A DNA stretch of 64,000 nt from Candidatus Tisiphia endosymbiont of Dioctria linearis (GCF_964026545.1 NZ_OZ032156.1:1178001-1242000); one strand, 5' to 3'. Counted from the stretch's first letter, positions 16,465 to 25,996 are shown. The notes: generated by a model not told the origin, from the sequence alone. Made by a program: numbers and translations.

Positions 16465-18054
16465 TTAAATCAGCAAAGCATTAGCGACAAACTTAGTTAA
16501 TGTAGGCTGCAAGAATGATGCTAATTCTTTATTGATTTCATCAATATTCTCTATTTTATTACCATCTCGGCTTAAGGTCATCTCACCAGAAGTAACATGC
16601 TGCATGACTGATTCAATTATTTGCTTGTGGTCGTGCTTACCGTCCATATATCGTAGAGCAAATTTCTCAAAAAGATTGATAGCTACCACTTCATGTCTTT
16701 GGTTTGTTACCCACATATTGGATGTATGAGTTACCTGATATGAAATAAGCTTTGATGCTTTAGGTTTATCAAGATTTACTTCCTTCCTAGTATTATGTAA
16801 TGTTATATTAATATATCCTTGTAATACTAATTTCATGGCGTTAGCTAAAAGTTCAGTCTTTATTTCATTCAATTTTGCTCCATGCAACTTTTTATTACTA
16901 CTTACAGCAATTTTATCAAAACTCATCGGGTTATTGATATTCTCAGAGAAAGTATAGAGTACCGCTTTCATATAAGGAGAAGATGTTGATAAACTATTAT
17001 CCTTATTACCATTATAAAAAAATTTCTCTGGTTCAAGTGAATTAAGATCTATATCAACAAAAGGCTTTTCTGGCACTATATTAAATGTCATATTAAATTT
17101 AGTAATATCTTCGTTATTGATAGACCTATTTAATTTAACACTATTATGGCAAAGTAAGGTCGACCTAAATCGACGATTGGTAATGAAATCCATATATTGT
17201 TCTGTTCTAACAATATCATTTATTGCTTGTAATTTTTCCACTGCTTTTGCTGGCATATTTCCTAAATACATGGTAGAGACACTACAATCAGACAGATATT
17301 GTAGATTATTTTTTTTAGCCTCATCCATAAACTCATGAAAATAATATTGTACATTATCTTCTTCTAAATGGTCATGACGCAAATAATGATCATTTTGTTT
17401 GGCAAGCAAACTAGCTTCAGTTTGTAACACTTGAGCATAAGGAGAGTTGGAAGCTTCCAAGCTATCATTAATGAATTCAAGTAATAATCTAGATTGAGCA
17501 ATTTTATCTTGAATGTTATTAAAGGTATTTGAGTGATAAAGCATCATATCTCTTATAGTACGAATCATATTCCAGCCGGGTAAGGTATTATAACTAATAT
17601 ACACAATACCATTATCTGATAAATTTTTATTACCTACTTCAAAAATTTTATCCTGAACAAATTTTGGCACCCAAGAGATTACCCCATGACAAATTATATA
17701 ATCAAATTTACCAAATGATTCATCAATATCTGTAATAGAACAATGTCGGAATTCTATATTTTTAAGATTTAATCCTTCTTTATGTTTATTAGCTTCATCT
17801 ATTTGTACTTTAGATAGATCGACTCCAATAAAGTGTGCTTTAGGATAATTAACAGCATGAGGTATTAAATTACCGCCTGCAGCACATCCTAGCTCCAAAA
17901 CTCGAGCAGTTTCAACAGCCGGTGGTTTCATACCAAATAACACAGCAAGTGTTTGTAGGTGGTACGGATCGGTTAAAGCATACGGATAGCTTTCATAAGG
18001 TAGTTCATCGTATGTATTATGAGGAGCTGAGGTAAGCTCTAAATTAGTAGTCAT
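16465..18054 (-). CDS. SAM-dependent methyltransferase with regulatory domain, rickettsial PKMT-like
   Basis: The 529-residue protein has a class I methyltransferase domain: SAM motif I VLELGCAAGGN at residues 52-62, acidic Asp79 at the end of strand 2 (FIGVDLSKVQIDEAN) and FDYIICHGVISWVP. The C-terminal half matches the methyltransferase regulatory domain arrangement. This build is that of the rickettsial protein lysine methyltransferases PKMT1/PKMT2, which methylate outer-membrane protein OmpB. The assignment to that family is by architecture and recalled similarity; the target here is inference. It stands alone, with a beta-barrel protein gene upstream in the same direction. Confidence 0.7.
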   Translation of the reverse strand: MTTNLELTSAPHNTYDELPYESYPYALTDPYHLQTLAVLFGMKPPAVETARVLELGCAAGGNLIPHAVNYPKAHFIGVDLSKVQIDEANKHKEGLNLKNIEFRHCSITDIDESFGKFDYIICHGVISWVPKFVQDKIFEVGNKNLSDNGIVYISYNTLPGWNMIRTIRDMMLYHSNTFNNIQDKIAQSRLLLEFINDSLEASNSPYAQVLQTEASLLAKQNDHYLRHDHLEEDNVQYYFHEFMDEAKKNNLQYLSDCSVSTMYLGNMPAKAVEKLQAINDIVRTEQYMDFITNRRFRSTLLCHNSVKLNRSINNEDITKFNMTFNIVPEKPFVDIDLNSLEPEKFFYNGNKDNSLSTSSPYMKAVLYTFSENINNPMSFDKIAVSSNKKLHGAKLNEIKTELLANAMKLVLQGYINITLHNTRKEVNLDKPKASKLISYQVTHTSNMWVTNQRHEVVAINLFEKFALRYMDGKHDHKQIIESVMQHVTSGEMTLSRDGNKIENIDEINKELASFLQPTLTKFVANALLI

Positions 18055-18122
18055 ATGTTCTCCACACTAAATTTAAATGCATTATATACTAAAAAACTTA
18101 ATGCACTAATAGTCTTTTTACA

Positions 18123-18851
18123 TTAAATTGGTAATCTATAAGTAAATCCTATACCAAATTCTCCAACCCCTATAGTTTTTTTGATAGGAGTCGCTGGTAT
18201 AAATTGCTGGGTTTTCATATCTAAAGTATCATAATTAATCTTTATTGAATGAGCAGCTTGTAATTTTACTGCTATATCAATGCTAAAATTACTAGATAAC
18301 TCCTTAGAAAGTCCAAGACCTACTTGCCAAGCAAAACAATTACTACGAGTATTTCTAATTCTAAAATACTCTACATCCATTAAGTTCCAACGAGAGGAAG
18401 CAGAGCTAACTTTTACTTGGGCGATTCCAGCACCTAATATGATAAAAGGAGTTATTTCTTTAATTTTGTCAAAATCATATACAATATTAAGCATATATAA
18501 ATTGGAAATTATCTTAGTGGTGCCTGGAGTTTGTGGTATAATTAAACCGGCAACCTCTTGTTTGGGTAAAACATAATTTAGCTGGTATTGTGGATGATGC
18601 GTTGCTGAAAACTCAATAGCCATTTGCGGATAAAAGCTGTAACCAATCTTACCGCTATACATCTTAGACCTTTTTAAGGTAAAGTCAGTACCCGAATCAT
18701 GGCGAAATTTCTTCACCACCGGCTCTACTATGCTGGCTTCCGCCCCAATATAAAAAAATCTCTGATCAGCCTCAATCTCATCTGCCTGAGCTTTGGTAAA
18801 AAACAAGAAATATATACAAATTATAGATAATATTTTTGGTAATTTATTCAT
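18123..18851 (-). CDS. Outer-membrane beta-barrel protein, unnamed
   Basis: The 242-residue protein begins with a signal peptide (MNKLPKILSIICIYFLFFTKAQADE; cleavage likely after QA or QADE). The mature part alternates polar and hydrophobic residues in strands (FYIGAEASIVEPVV, MYSGKIGYSFYPQMAIEFSA, TPFIILGAGIAQVKV, WQVGLGLSKEL) and ends GEFGIGFTYRLPI, a barrel-type C-terminus. It resembles the small eight-stranded OmpA/OmpW-like surface proteins of Rickettsiales. No specific function can be given. Its neighbour, the PKMT-like gene downstream, might modify surface proteins. Confidence 0.7.
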   Translation of the reverse strand: MNKLPKILSIICIYFLFFTKAQADEIEADQRFFYIGAEASIVEPVVKKFRHDSGTDFTLKRSKMYSGKIGYSFYPQMAIEFSATHHPQYQLNYVLPKQEVAGLIIPQTPGTTKIISNLYMLNIVYDFDKIKEITPFIILGAGIAQVKVSSASSRWNLMDVEYFRIRNTRSNCFAWQVGLGLSKELSSNFSIDIAVKLQAAHSIKINYDTLDMKTQQFIPATPIKKTIGVGEFGIGFTYRLPI

Positions 18852-18985
18852 TATACATTTTATCTTTATAGAAACCGTGAATTATATAACCATCCACTGA
18901 TAGGTCAATATAAAAAATTTTTTGCAGCCTAATTATGGTTTTGTAAATTACATAACACGATCATCGGGATAAAAAATGCCAGAAG

Positions 18986-19178
18986 GTAAGCGTTCACGGT
19001 TTTTTGCTATTTTCTTATGATAAATAAAAAATCTGCTCGCCAAGCGTCTATTAGCGAGGAACCGCTTTACGGCGATGCGGCAATCCATAAAATGACCAAG
19101 AATGGATTGCGTCAATGCTACTAAAGTAGCTTCTCGCAATGACGTTTTGTACTTTAACTTTTTTCCGTGAACGCTCAC
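18986..19178. repeat. Nested palindrome: family F shell with family B core
   Basis: The shell arms are GTAAGCGTTCACGG and CCGTGAACGCTCAC. Inside, GCGTCTATTAGCGAGGAACC ... CTTCTCGCAATGACG is a family B copy with inner arms GGCAATCCATAAA and GAATGGATTGCG. The first 70 bases match the copy at 53.73 kb (TTTTGCTATTTTCTTATGA). The spacer 18852-18985 otherwise shows only AT-rich DNA. Confidence 0.8.
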
Positions 19179-19234
19179 TAAATTGTTTAGATATCTATTT
19201 AATCTTACAATATTTTCATTCTGTTTTATTTTAC

Positions 19235-19609
19235 CTAATCTTCTTTAATCAAAGAGCGTATCAATGCATTAACAGCTTGTTGATGTGCAGGGTTACGAAT
19301 TTTCATAAAATTCCTTGATACTTCTATACACATACGCTGATGTTGAGTATGTACAGGTTCAACATTATCAGCCTCTTCTAAACCATTATAAAAATAATCG
19401 ATATTTTTTTCTAGTGCTTTAGCAATAAGAATTAGCCTACCCATTGGTATTCTATTGACACCCTTCTCATATTTTTGTAACTGCTGATGTGTTACTACTA
19501 TTACCCTTGCAAGTTGTTGACGCGACAATCCCTTGGCAAGCCTTAAAGAATAGATCTTCTCACCTATAAATTTGTCAGCTTTTTCGATAAAGTCATTCTT
19601 TCGTGCCAT
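19235..19609 (-). CDS. XRE-family helix-turn-helix regulator
   Basis: The 124-residue protein has a Cro/cI-type HTH at about residues 17-70: GEKIYSLRLAKGLSRQQLARVIVVTHQQLQKYEKGVNRIPMGRLILIAKAL, in the same style as alphaproteobacterial phage-like regulators. The C-terminal part (IEVSRNFMKIRNPAHQQAVNALIRSL) may mediate dimers. I choose the ATG at 19609, because GGGAG precedes it by six bases; an in-frame ATG at 19684 lacks such a site. Targets are unknown. Its upstream spacer (19610-20096) holds an AT-rich stretch and a family D repeat but no gene. Confidence 0.8.
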   Translation of the reverse strand: MARKNDFIEKADKFIGEKIYSLRLAKGLSRQQLARVIVVTHQQLQKYEKGVNRIPMGRLILIAKALEKNIDYFYNGLEEADNVEPVHTQHQRMCIEVSRNFMKIRNPAHQQAVNALIRSLIKED

Positions 19610-19939
19610 AATTAACTCCCTTATGAATGAATTATTAAATTTTTGCAAATATATATTATTAACAAATGCAAAGATTACTGTCATATATTATCTAACCTAG
19701 AAAGGCAACAATTAAAATAGGTTTATTGCCATATAAACTAATCCACTATCAGTAAATAGCGATATATTGTTCTTTTACATACAAGTAATACTTAATATTA
19801 TTTAACTTTTATATAATCATAATGATCTTATAGATACTTACCTATCTTGTAAATTATAATTTTATTTTTATTGGATTTTTTAAGCATAGTACCCTACAAT
19901 TTTTGTTATATAAGTGTCACAATAGCATAAAAACATCAA

Positions 19940-20049
19940 TAGACCTCTTGCAAAACTCTACTTTTGCTGGTAATTTGTGCGTGATACCGGTACTCTGCTC
20001 CTCACGTACATTTGAGTCATATCTTTACCCACAAGTTGCAAGAGGGGGG
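19940..20049. repeat. Palindromic repeat family D copy (shortened)
   Basis: The copy starts TAGACCTCTTGCAAAACTC and ends near AGTTGCAAGAGG. The body TGGTAATTTGTGCGTGATAC is shared with the full copy at 60586-60730 and, in altered form, with the insert in rseP at 57249-57383. The central GGTTCTAGGTGAAGTGTCTCC part of the family is missing here. Confidence 0.75.
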
Positions 20050-20096
20050 AATAGTGTAATAATATCAGCTAAGGAAATCATAAAGTTGGTATTGAT

Positions 20097-20324
20097 ATGA
20101 ATAAATGGGTAGAAAGTGAAGTAGAATGTGTAGATTTGGGAGATGAGAGATTAAACACACGGTTCAAGAAAATTTTATCGCAATTTTCTGATAGACCGAG
20201 CAGTAGTATTAATGGCAGCTTTAGGGGGTGGCATGAGACTAAAGCGACATACAGGTTTTTTGATAATAGTAATGTTGGTGTCGATAAAATACTAGGTTCT
20301 GTTGACAAAATTTTAATTGTTTAG
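20097..20324 (+). pseudogene. Tn5/IS50-like transposase N-terminal fragment
   Basis: The first 65 residues read WVESEVECVDLGDERLNTRF, then SDRPSSSINGSFRGWHETKATYRFFDN, the DNA-binding domain that opens Tn5-type (IS4 superfamily) transposases. The CTAG-flanked MITE enters at 20292 and provides the last ten residues and stop; the catalytic DDE domain is absent. The fragment is therefore inactive. The MITE must have arrived after, or together with, the loss of the rest. Confidence 0.8.
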
Positions 20325-20456
20325 ATTTTGAGTATTTTTAAGCGAAAATTAATAATATTTTTGCCGGAATAGTTAGTTCTATTTCAAAAAAATCTTATAA
20401 TTTGCAGCTAAAAAGAGTCGAAATCTAGTAATTTAAATTTTGTTCACAGAGCCATA
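20292..20456. mobile_element. CTAG-flanked palindromic MITE, copy 2
   Basis: The copy starts CTAGGTTCTGTTGACAAAAT and ends TTTTGTTCACAGAGCCATAG, so the right CTAG has one inserted A. Its middle is the same as in copies 3 and 4 but in the other orientation to copy 3. It truncates the Tn5-like transposase fragment. Confidence 0.82.
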
Positions 20457-20491
20457 GTAAGTAAAAATTCCCTAATAATTGTTTACAATAG

Positions 20492-22564
20492 TTATTCTAT
20501 ATTTTTACTGCCCTGACCATCAAGACCTTTGGTGCCATCCAGCTTTGCATTAACTAAAGATATTTTACTAACAAAAGCTCTAATAAAATTAACATTTGTT
20601 AAATCAGTATCATTAAAATTTGTATTATAAAGTTTAGCAGATTCTAAATTGCTCCCAATAAGAGATGATTTGCTAAAATCTGTGTTACTTAGATTTGCCA
20701 TAGTTAGATCAGTATTTTGTAATATACAATTCTGGATTATAGCATTAGATAAATCGATACCTTTAAGAACAGAGCCTGAGAAAATAGTTTGGTTAAATGC
20801 CAGACCTGACAAATTTAAACCTTGTAAATTGATATTTGATAAATCTTTCACCTGCTCTAAATCTTTTATATAATATATAGTATTTACTGATTTAAACTTA
20901 TAAAAGTCCTGACTATTTAATACAATATTTCTATTGAAATCTGAATTAATAAAATTATTATCTTTATATCTCACATTATTTAATTGAGAGTTTATGATTG
21001 GCGAACTATCAAAAATGACTTCTGATAAATCTGAATTTATGATAGCTATCTGATAAAAATGGCTATCAACAAATTTTATCCCATTTAAAACAGTATTTTG
21101 TATCAGTGCTTTAGTAAAATTTACCGTATTAAATTTAGTAGCAGAGAAATTAGAGTTTATTAATTCACTATTGGTCAAATCAGAATTAATAATAGTTGCT
21201 TGCTTGACATAGCTATTATTCAATAATATGCCAGTAAGATTACTATTCTCAATATCAACATTATCAATATTAATTTTATTTAACTTAAGCAAAATGCTAT
21301 TACAATTTTTTATTGATAAATCCTTTATGTTAGTGTCATTAAAATGAGCATTATCCATCACACTATTTTGAATTTGTACTTGCTTTAATTGTACATTATT
21401 AAAATTGGTATTCTTAAAATTACAACTTTCAATAATTGTGTTGGTAAAATCCGCAGACTGAAAAGAAGAGAAAGAAAATAACGAGTTAGTAAGCTTTATA
21501 TTTTTTAATTGAGCTTGATTAATAATAGCATGAGTAAAATCTGAATTGCTAATCACCGCTCCAGTAAAGTCCACCCCAGTTAGATCCACAGATTCACAAT
21601 AACAATTAGTCATATTGAGGTAATTAGCTAATATTTGCCGTAAATCTGTACCATAAAAAATAGAATTTGAGATAACTGCTTTTTTAAAACTACCTTTTGC
21701 TAAATTACTTTTTTGAAAATTAGAATTACTGATCATAGCCTCATCAAATACAGCTCTAGTAAGATTTGCATTTTCAAAATTAATATTGTCTAAATTAGCT
21801 TTGACAAAGTCAGTGTCCTCAAGATTTGATTGAATAAGATTACTATTTCTCAAATGAGTATTCTCAAACATCGATGCTTGAAAATCTGCACCATAAGCTG
21901 ATATATTTTTTAATATAGTATTAGAAAGATCACTTTCTTGAATTATAGATTTTGTTAAAATTGCATTCTCAAAATTTGTTCCTGAAAAATCTACTCGTGA
22001 TATTTCGCAAAAACTTAAGTCAACACCAGAAAGATCCTCATTTGTTAGTTTAACACCTACTAACTTTAACCCCCTAAGATTTGCACCAAATTTATTTTTA
22101 ATATTTACTGGTAGCTTATTTTTATTCTGCTCTGCTATATAATTCCTAATAACAAGACTTTGACTATTAGATAACAAACCATCTGCATTTCTTGAAGAAT
22201 CTGAACATCCGGTAAGGACTAAAAGCGAAGCTAGAATCAAGGATTTTAGCTTATAGCTAATCCGAGTAGTATTTATCCGTAGCAAACTAATGTTTATTAG
22301 TGAGGAAATGATATAGTCAATTGATGAGAAGTTGGTGATGTTGTCGCTCAATGCTTGCCTATTACTTATAGGCGTCTCTCCATCGCTTCTGCTACTCAAT
22401 TCTCCTGAATTGACTATACCACCCCTGTTACTAATGTCATCCTGCTTCAGTGTGGGTTCTAGATTCCCGCCTACGTGGAAATGACATAGGATTGGAGTAA
22501 TATTAATCAGATTAGCTATAAAATATTCAAATAACTTGAAGCATTTGAATATTTTATAAGACAT
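20492..22564 (-). CDS. Large pentapeptide-repeat lipoprotein
   Basis: From about residue 135 to the end, the protein is a run of pentapeptide repeats of the A(D/N)Lxx type (LSGVDLSFCEISRVDFSGTN, NLIQSNLEDTDFVKANLDNI), which fold as a right-handed square beta-helix. A lipobox LLVLTGC puts the lipidated Cys at residue 120 (codon at 22207-22205), with ILASLLVLTG as signal helix; the protein is likely anchored to a membrane. The 690-residue reading is probably too long: residues 15-100 come from nested repeats at 22251-22520, so the true start is likely nearer the lipobox, perhaps a TTG about 27 codons upstream of Cys120. The role is unknown. Confidence 0.75.
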   Translation of the reverse strand: MSYKIFKCFKLFEYFIANLINITPILCHFHVGGNLEPTLKQDDISNRGGIVNSGELSSRSDGETPISNRQALSDNITNFSSIDYIISSLINISLLRINTTRISYKLKSLILASLLVLTGCSDSSRNADGLLSNSQSLVIRNYIAEQNKNKLPVNIKNKFGANLRGLKLVGVKLTNEDLSGVDLSFCEISRVDFSGTNFENAILTKSIIQESDLSNTILKNISAYGADFQASMFENTHLRNSNLIQSNLEDTDFVKANLDNINFENANLTRAVFDEAMISNSNFQKSNLAKGSFKKAVISNSIFYGTDLRQILANYLNMTNCYCESVDLTGVDFTGAVISNSDFTHAIINQAQLKNIKLTNSLFSFSSFQSADFTNTIIESCNFKNTNFNNVQLKQVQIQNSVMDNAHFNDTNIKDLSIKNCNSILLKLNKINIDNVDIENSNLTGILLNNSYVKQATIINSDLTNSELINSNFSATKFNTVNFTKALIQNTVLNGIKFVDSHFYQIAIINSDLSEVIFDSSPIINSQLNNVRYKDNNFINSDFNRNIVLNSQDFYKFKSVNTIYYIKDLEQVKDLSNINLQGLNLSGLAFNQTIFSGSVLKGIDLSNAIIQNCILQNTDLTMANLSNTDFSKSSLIGSNLESAKLYNTNFNDTDLTNVNFIRAFVSKISLVNAKLDGTKGLDGQGSKNIE
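22251..22520. repeat. Composite repeat: family G shell enclosing A and C palindromes
   Basis: The outer arms are TTATAGCTAATCCGAGTAG (22251) and its relative TTAATCAGATTAGCTATA (ending 22520). Inside are a family A copy (22312-22418) and a family C copy (22436-22485, GTCATCCTGCTTCAGTGTGG ... GGAAATGAC). The whole composite lies in the 5' part of the pentapeptide reading frame without a stop in that frame. Confidence 0.7.
22312..22418. repeat. Palindromic repeat family A copy
   Basis: The copy runs from TATAGTCAATTGATGAGAAG to TTCTCCTGAATTGACTATA, with the usual CTATTACTTATAGGCG centre. It is translated as part of the N-terminal extension of the pentapeptide protein. Confidence 0.85.
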
Positions 22565-23123
22565 TCTTCCTGCCTTTTATGTAATAATATAAAGAAGAAA
22601 ATATTAGGATTTTTACTAAGCCACTTGGTATAAGTATTATAAATCCGCTATAAATAGCTTGTTTAAATCCTATAATTGTCGCTAACCAACTAACTCCCAA
22701 AGAAAAAATTATAATGTGACCAATGAGACAGCTAAAAAACACTCCTAAGAATTTGTTATTAAACTCTTTAGAAAACTTACTATTAAGTATACCCATCACA
22801 GGAGTTGCAATTAAAAATCCTATCAGATAGCCACCTGTTGTACCAAACAAAACATGTAATCCACTAGATAGTTTTGCAAATATTGGTAGCCCTGCCACGC
22901 CAATTGTAATATAAGCTAAAACCGTAGCAAAACTAAGTCGTGGGCTATAAGTAACAGCAATAATACAAATCACTACAGTTTGCATGGATATCGGCACTGG
23001 CTGGATAGGAATAACAATTTGCGACCCAGCAAAAAGAGCTGCTACCCCCATTATTACTTTAGCAATTAACAGATAGTTATTCACTATCGAGCTTGGTAAA
23101 GTTGTTTTATTCATAATTGTCAT
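22554..23123 (-). CDS. bioY: BioY biotin transporter substrate-binding subunit, copy 2
   Basis: The protein has six predicted helices and BioY hallmarks: [41 protein letters not shown] and the [18 protein letters not shown] substrate-specificity loop. BioY is the S component of the ECF-type biotin importer, or works alone. I choose the ATG at 23123 (MTIMNKTT), because GAGGA stands six bases upstream; the in-frame ATG at 23138 has no such site. This copy keeps the canonical PVPISMQT sequence. It is the downstream member of a tandem pair and its stop overlaps the pentapeptide frame by eleven bases. Confidence 0.88.
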   Translation of the reverse strand: MTIMNKTTLPSSIVNNYLLIAKVIMGVAALFAGSQIVIPIQPVPISMQTVVICIIAVTYSPRLSFATVLAYITIGVAGLPIFAKLSSGLHVLFGTTGGYLIGFLIATPVMGILNSKFSKEFNNKFLGVFFSCLIGHIIIFSLGVSWLATIIGFKQAIYSGFIILIPSGLVKILIFSSLYYYIKGRKNVL

Positions 23124-23211
23124 AAAAATCCTCGTCATTAAATTTATTACTAGGAATATGTAAATTGAGTAATTTCAATTTGCGGTGTAAAGCAGAACGT
23201 TCCATACCTAC
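23124..23211 (-). pseudogene. Duplicated 3' end of ntrX between the bioY copies
   Basis: The segment from the ATG region of bioY copy 2 to about 23211 repeats the last about 30 codons of ntrX ([20 protein letters not shown] and the acidic end). The match stops at ACCTACAAAGG, after which 23212-23246 is unrelated. It marks the breakpoint of a tandem duplication that copied the ntrX tail together with bioY. Confidence 0.8.
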
Positions 23212-23246
23212 AAAGGTAAATAAAATTACTTTCACTAATATATATT

Positions 23247-23825
23247 TTAAAGAGTGTTCTTTCTACCTCTTATATAGTAGTAATATAAAGAAGAAAATAT
23301 TAGCATCTTTACTAAGCCACTCGGTATAAATACTATAAATCCGCTATAAATAGCCTGTTTAACTCCTATAATTGTTGCTAACCAACTAACTCCCAAAAAG
23401 TAAATTATAAGATGCCCTATAAGACAAGTACAAAATATACTCAAATGACGTGAGTATGTTCCAGTAAATCTTTCAGAAAACTTACTGTTAAGTATACCCA
23501 TCACAGGAGTTGCAATTAAAAATCCTATCAGATAACCACCTGTTGCACCAAGCAAAACATGTAATCCACTTGATAGCGCAAATATTGGTAGCCCTATCAC
23601 ACGAATTGTAATATAAGCTAAAACCGTAGCAAAACTAAGTCTTGGGCTATAAGTAACAGCAATAATACAAATCACTACAGTTTGCATGTTTATTACTACT
23701 GGCTGGATAGGAATAACAATTTGTGCCCCAGCAAAAAGAGCTGCTACCCCCATTATTACTTTAGCAATTAACAGATAGTTATTCACTATCGAGCTTGGTA
23801 AAGTTGTTTTATTCATAATTGTCAT
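23247..23825 (-). CDS. bioY: BioY biotin transporter substrate-binding subunit, copy 1
   Basis: This BioY is close to copy 2 but has drifted: PVPISMQT became [19 protein letters not shown] became [10 protein letters not shown], and the segment after SERF carries an insertion ([13 protein letters not shown]). The loop [18 protein letters not shown] is kept. The start ATG at 23825 has GAGGA six bases upstream, located within the end of ntrX; bioY and ntrX overlap by about 17 bases. The changes in the normally conserved PxPxxMQT motif suggest relaxed constraint on this copy. Confidence 0.87.
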   Translation of the reverse strand: MTIMNKTTLPSSIVNNYLLIAKVIMGVAALFAGAQIVIPIQPVVINMQTVVICIIAVTYSPRLSFATVLAYITIRVIGLPIFALSSGLHVLLGATGGYLIGFLIATPVMGILNSKFSERFTGTYSRHLSIFCTCLIGHLIIYFLGVSWLATIIGVKQAIYSGFIVFIPSGLVKMLIFSSLYYYYIRGRKNTL

Positions 23826-25227
23826 AAAAATCCTCGTCATTAAATTTATTACTAGGAATATGTAAATTGAGTAATTTCAATTTGCGATGTAATGCTGAAC
23901 GTTCCATACCTACAAAGGCTGAGGTCTTAGAAATATTATTATTAAACCTATGCATCTGAGCAGCTAAATATTGTTTTTCAAAAACCTCCCTTGCCTCTCT
24001 TAACGGCATGATCATTATATCAACATTATCTTCCTGCTTTGCAGGACTAGAACCATTAACTAAAATTTCTGGTGGTATCATAGTTGGTTTTATCACTTGA
24101 TTATTATTTGAAGATAACGGATTCATAATTAAAGTCCACTCTATTACATTACGTAATTGCCTTATATTACCTGGCCAACTATAAACTTGAAAAGCGGCAA
24201 TTGTTTCATCAGAAAACTCACGTGTTTTTAAACCAGAAAACTTAGAAAGTTGCTTAACAAAATACTTCACTAATGCAGACATATCATCCTTTCTCTCATA
24301 TAAAGATGGAATTTTTAGGGAAATAACGTTTAATCGATGATATAAATCCTCCAAAACTTCACCTTTACTTATTTCTTTTTGTATAGTCTTAGAAGTTGCA
24401 GCAATAAACCTTATATCTAGTTTTATTGGTTTACTTCCTGGCTTATGAAACATTTGGTCTTGCAAAAATTTAAGTAATTGTACTTGTGCCGAAATTGGTA
24501 AACCACTAATTTCATCTATGTACAAAGTGCCATTATTTGCTATTTCTAATATCGAAGGACGTCTAATATCCTGGTTATCTATTCCCTTAAATAATTCTTG
24601 ATGAATACGGTCAGGATCCATACATACTGGACTAAAGATTACGAAAGATCCACTAGCCCTTTTTGATTTCTTATGAATTAACCGAGCAGCTAGTTCTTTA
24701 CCACTACCAATTTTGCCTTGAATAAATACTCTACTAGTAGCTAAAGCAGCTTTTTCAATATCAGACTTAAGTTTGGCGGTAATGTGAGAGTTACCTATAA
24801 GCTCAGTTTTATTAATAACCTTTGATTTTAGATCAAGATTCTCACGCTTTAACTTAGTTGCCTCACAGGCTCTTTTTAACAAGATCACTAGCTTATCATG
24901 ACTAAACGGTTTTTCTAGATAATCATAGGCCCCCATTTTGATAGCATTTACTGCAGTTTCAATAGTACCATGCCCGCTGATAACTATCACAGGCATTAGC
25001 GGGTAACGTTTTTTTACTATCTCCAGAACCCCAAGTCCATCAAGCTCGCTACCCTGCAGCCAAATATCTAAAATAATTGCTGAGGGGGTTTTTTCATGAA
25101 GTATTTTTAAAGCCTGCATGCTATTAGCAGCAGTTTTGGTAGTAAAACCCTCCTCTTTTAAAATATCTGAGACTAAATCTCTAATATCTGCTTCATCATC
25201 AACCACAAGAACATCTATAGACATCAA
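23809..25227 (-). CDS. ntrX: NtrX-type response regulator
   Basis: Residues 4-120 form a receiver domain with phospho-acceptor Asp54 (AIILDIWLQ), acidic Asp10/Asp11 (VVDDEAD) and Lys106 (EKPFSHDK). An AAA+ domain follows with Walker A GKIGSGKE (171-178) and Walker B TLYIDEI, and a Fis-type HTH at the C-terminus ([20 protein letters not shown]). The sigma-54 contact loop GAFTGA is absent, as in other Rickettsiales that lack sigma-54, so it probably acts with the housekeeping sigma factor. It would be paired with an NtrY kinase located elsewhere. Its 3' end was copied in the bioY duplication. Confidence 0.93.
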   Translation of the reverse strand: MMSIDVLVVDDEADIRDLVSDILKEEGFTTKTAANSMQALKILHEKTPSAIILDIWLQGSELDGLGVLEIVKKRYPLMPVIVISGHGTIETAVNAIKMGAYDYLEKPFSHDKLVILLKRACEATKLKRENLDLKSKVINKTELIGNSHITAKLKSDIEKAALATSRVFIQGKIGSGKELAARLIHKKSKRASGSFVIFSPVCMDPDRIHQELFKGIDNQDIRRPSILEIANNGTLYIDEISGLPISAQVQLLKFLQDQMFHKPGSKPIKLDIRFIAATSKTIQKEISKGEVLEDLYHRLNVISLKIPSLYERKDDMSALVKYFVKQLSKFSGLKTREFSDETIAAFQVYSWPGNIRQLRNVIEWTLIMNPLSSNNNQVIKPTMIPPEILVNGSSPAKQEDNVDIMIMPLREAREVFEKQYLAAQMHRFNNNISKTSAFVGMERSALHRKLKLLNLHIPSNKFNDEDFYDNYE

Positions 25228-25333
25228 TTTTTCCTAAAACTAATTATTGAAATTATAGGTTAATAGCTAATATAAAAGAAATCAACTAATTTTTATAACA
25301 TTTTTACCACATAATCAAAACTATACAATTTTC

Positions 25334-25996
25334 CTATTTAAGTACATGTTTTATAAGAGAGATAGTAACAGCTCGCTTATGCACTAATGCATAATGCGTT
25401 ATTGCCCCTAATAATTTTATCATTTGATCAAATTGCCTTGGCAAATTAATTAATAAATATCCAATTACACAGTCAGATACCTTAACCGATTGATCAGAAA
25501 AATACTTAAAAATTAATTTGCTCATCAATTCATCATCTGGCTGTTTTATTTCTAATCTTAAAACAGAATTGATTCTTGAGGATAAATCCTGTAATGCAAA
25601 ATTATTAGCTAAACTTCCTGTAGTCATCAACAAATATTTACGATACTCACTTATTAAATTAAAACAATGGAGAGCCTTCTTTTCCTGCCAAAATTCTATA
25701 TCTTCCATAATAAAAGCATTATACTTCATAACATGCTCTGTACTAAGTATATCTGAATCTTTTTTTATAAAAAATGCATTCGACAAATTTTGCCATATTT
25801 TACTAAGATATGTTTTACCAGAGGAAGGAGACCCATAAAGCAAAATTGTAAACTCATAGGGTTTACTGCCCCAAATTCTCGACCAGTTTTTTATTGAATT
25901 GTATGCGATTTGATTAGAAGGTGAATTAATAAAATTATCTAGAACATATCGATCATTACCAAATAATGGTAATACATATTGTTGGGAATCTCTCAT
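25334..25996 (-). CDS. hdaA: DnaA-related regulatory inactivator Hda/HdaA
   Basis: The 220-residue protein has a short sliding-clamp-binding motif at its N-terminus (QQYVLPLF, residues 5-12) and a DnaA-type AAA+ domain with Walker A YGSPSSGKTYL (54-64) and a sensor/lid region (LSSRINSVLRLEIKQPDDEL). It lacks the DnaA C-terminal DNA-binding domain. Hda with the clamp promotes ATP hydrolysis by DnaA after initiation. The Walker B acid pair appears as FIMEDIE. It lies two bases from the AI-2E family gene, so they are probably co-transcribed. Confidence 0.85.
   Translation of the reverse strand: MRDSQQYVLPLFGNDRYVLDNFINSPSNQIAYNSIKNWSRIWGSKPYEFTILLYGSPSSGKTYLSKIWQNLSNAFFIKKDSDILSTEHVMKYNAFIMEDIEFWQEKKALHCFNLISEYRKYLLMTTGSLANNFALQDLSSRINSVLRLEIKQPDDELMSKLIFKYFSDQSVKVSDCVIGYLLINLPRQFDQMIKLLGAITHYALVHKRAVTISLIKHVLK

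Noticed and set aside
18948-19178. Minus-strand open frame of 76 codons.
   Set aside because: It lies wholly within the nested F/B repeat and has no Shine-Dalgarno or family match.
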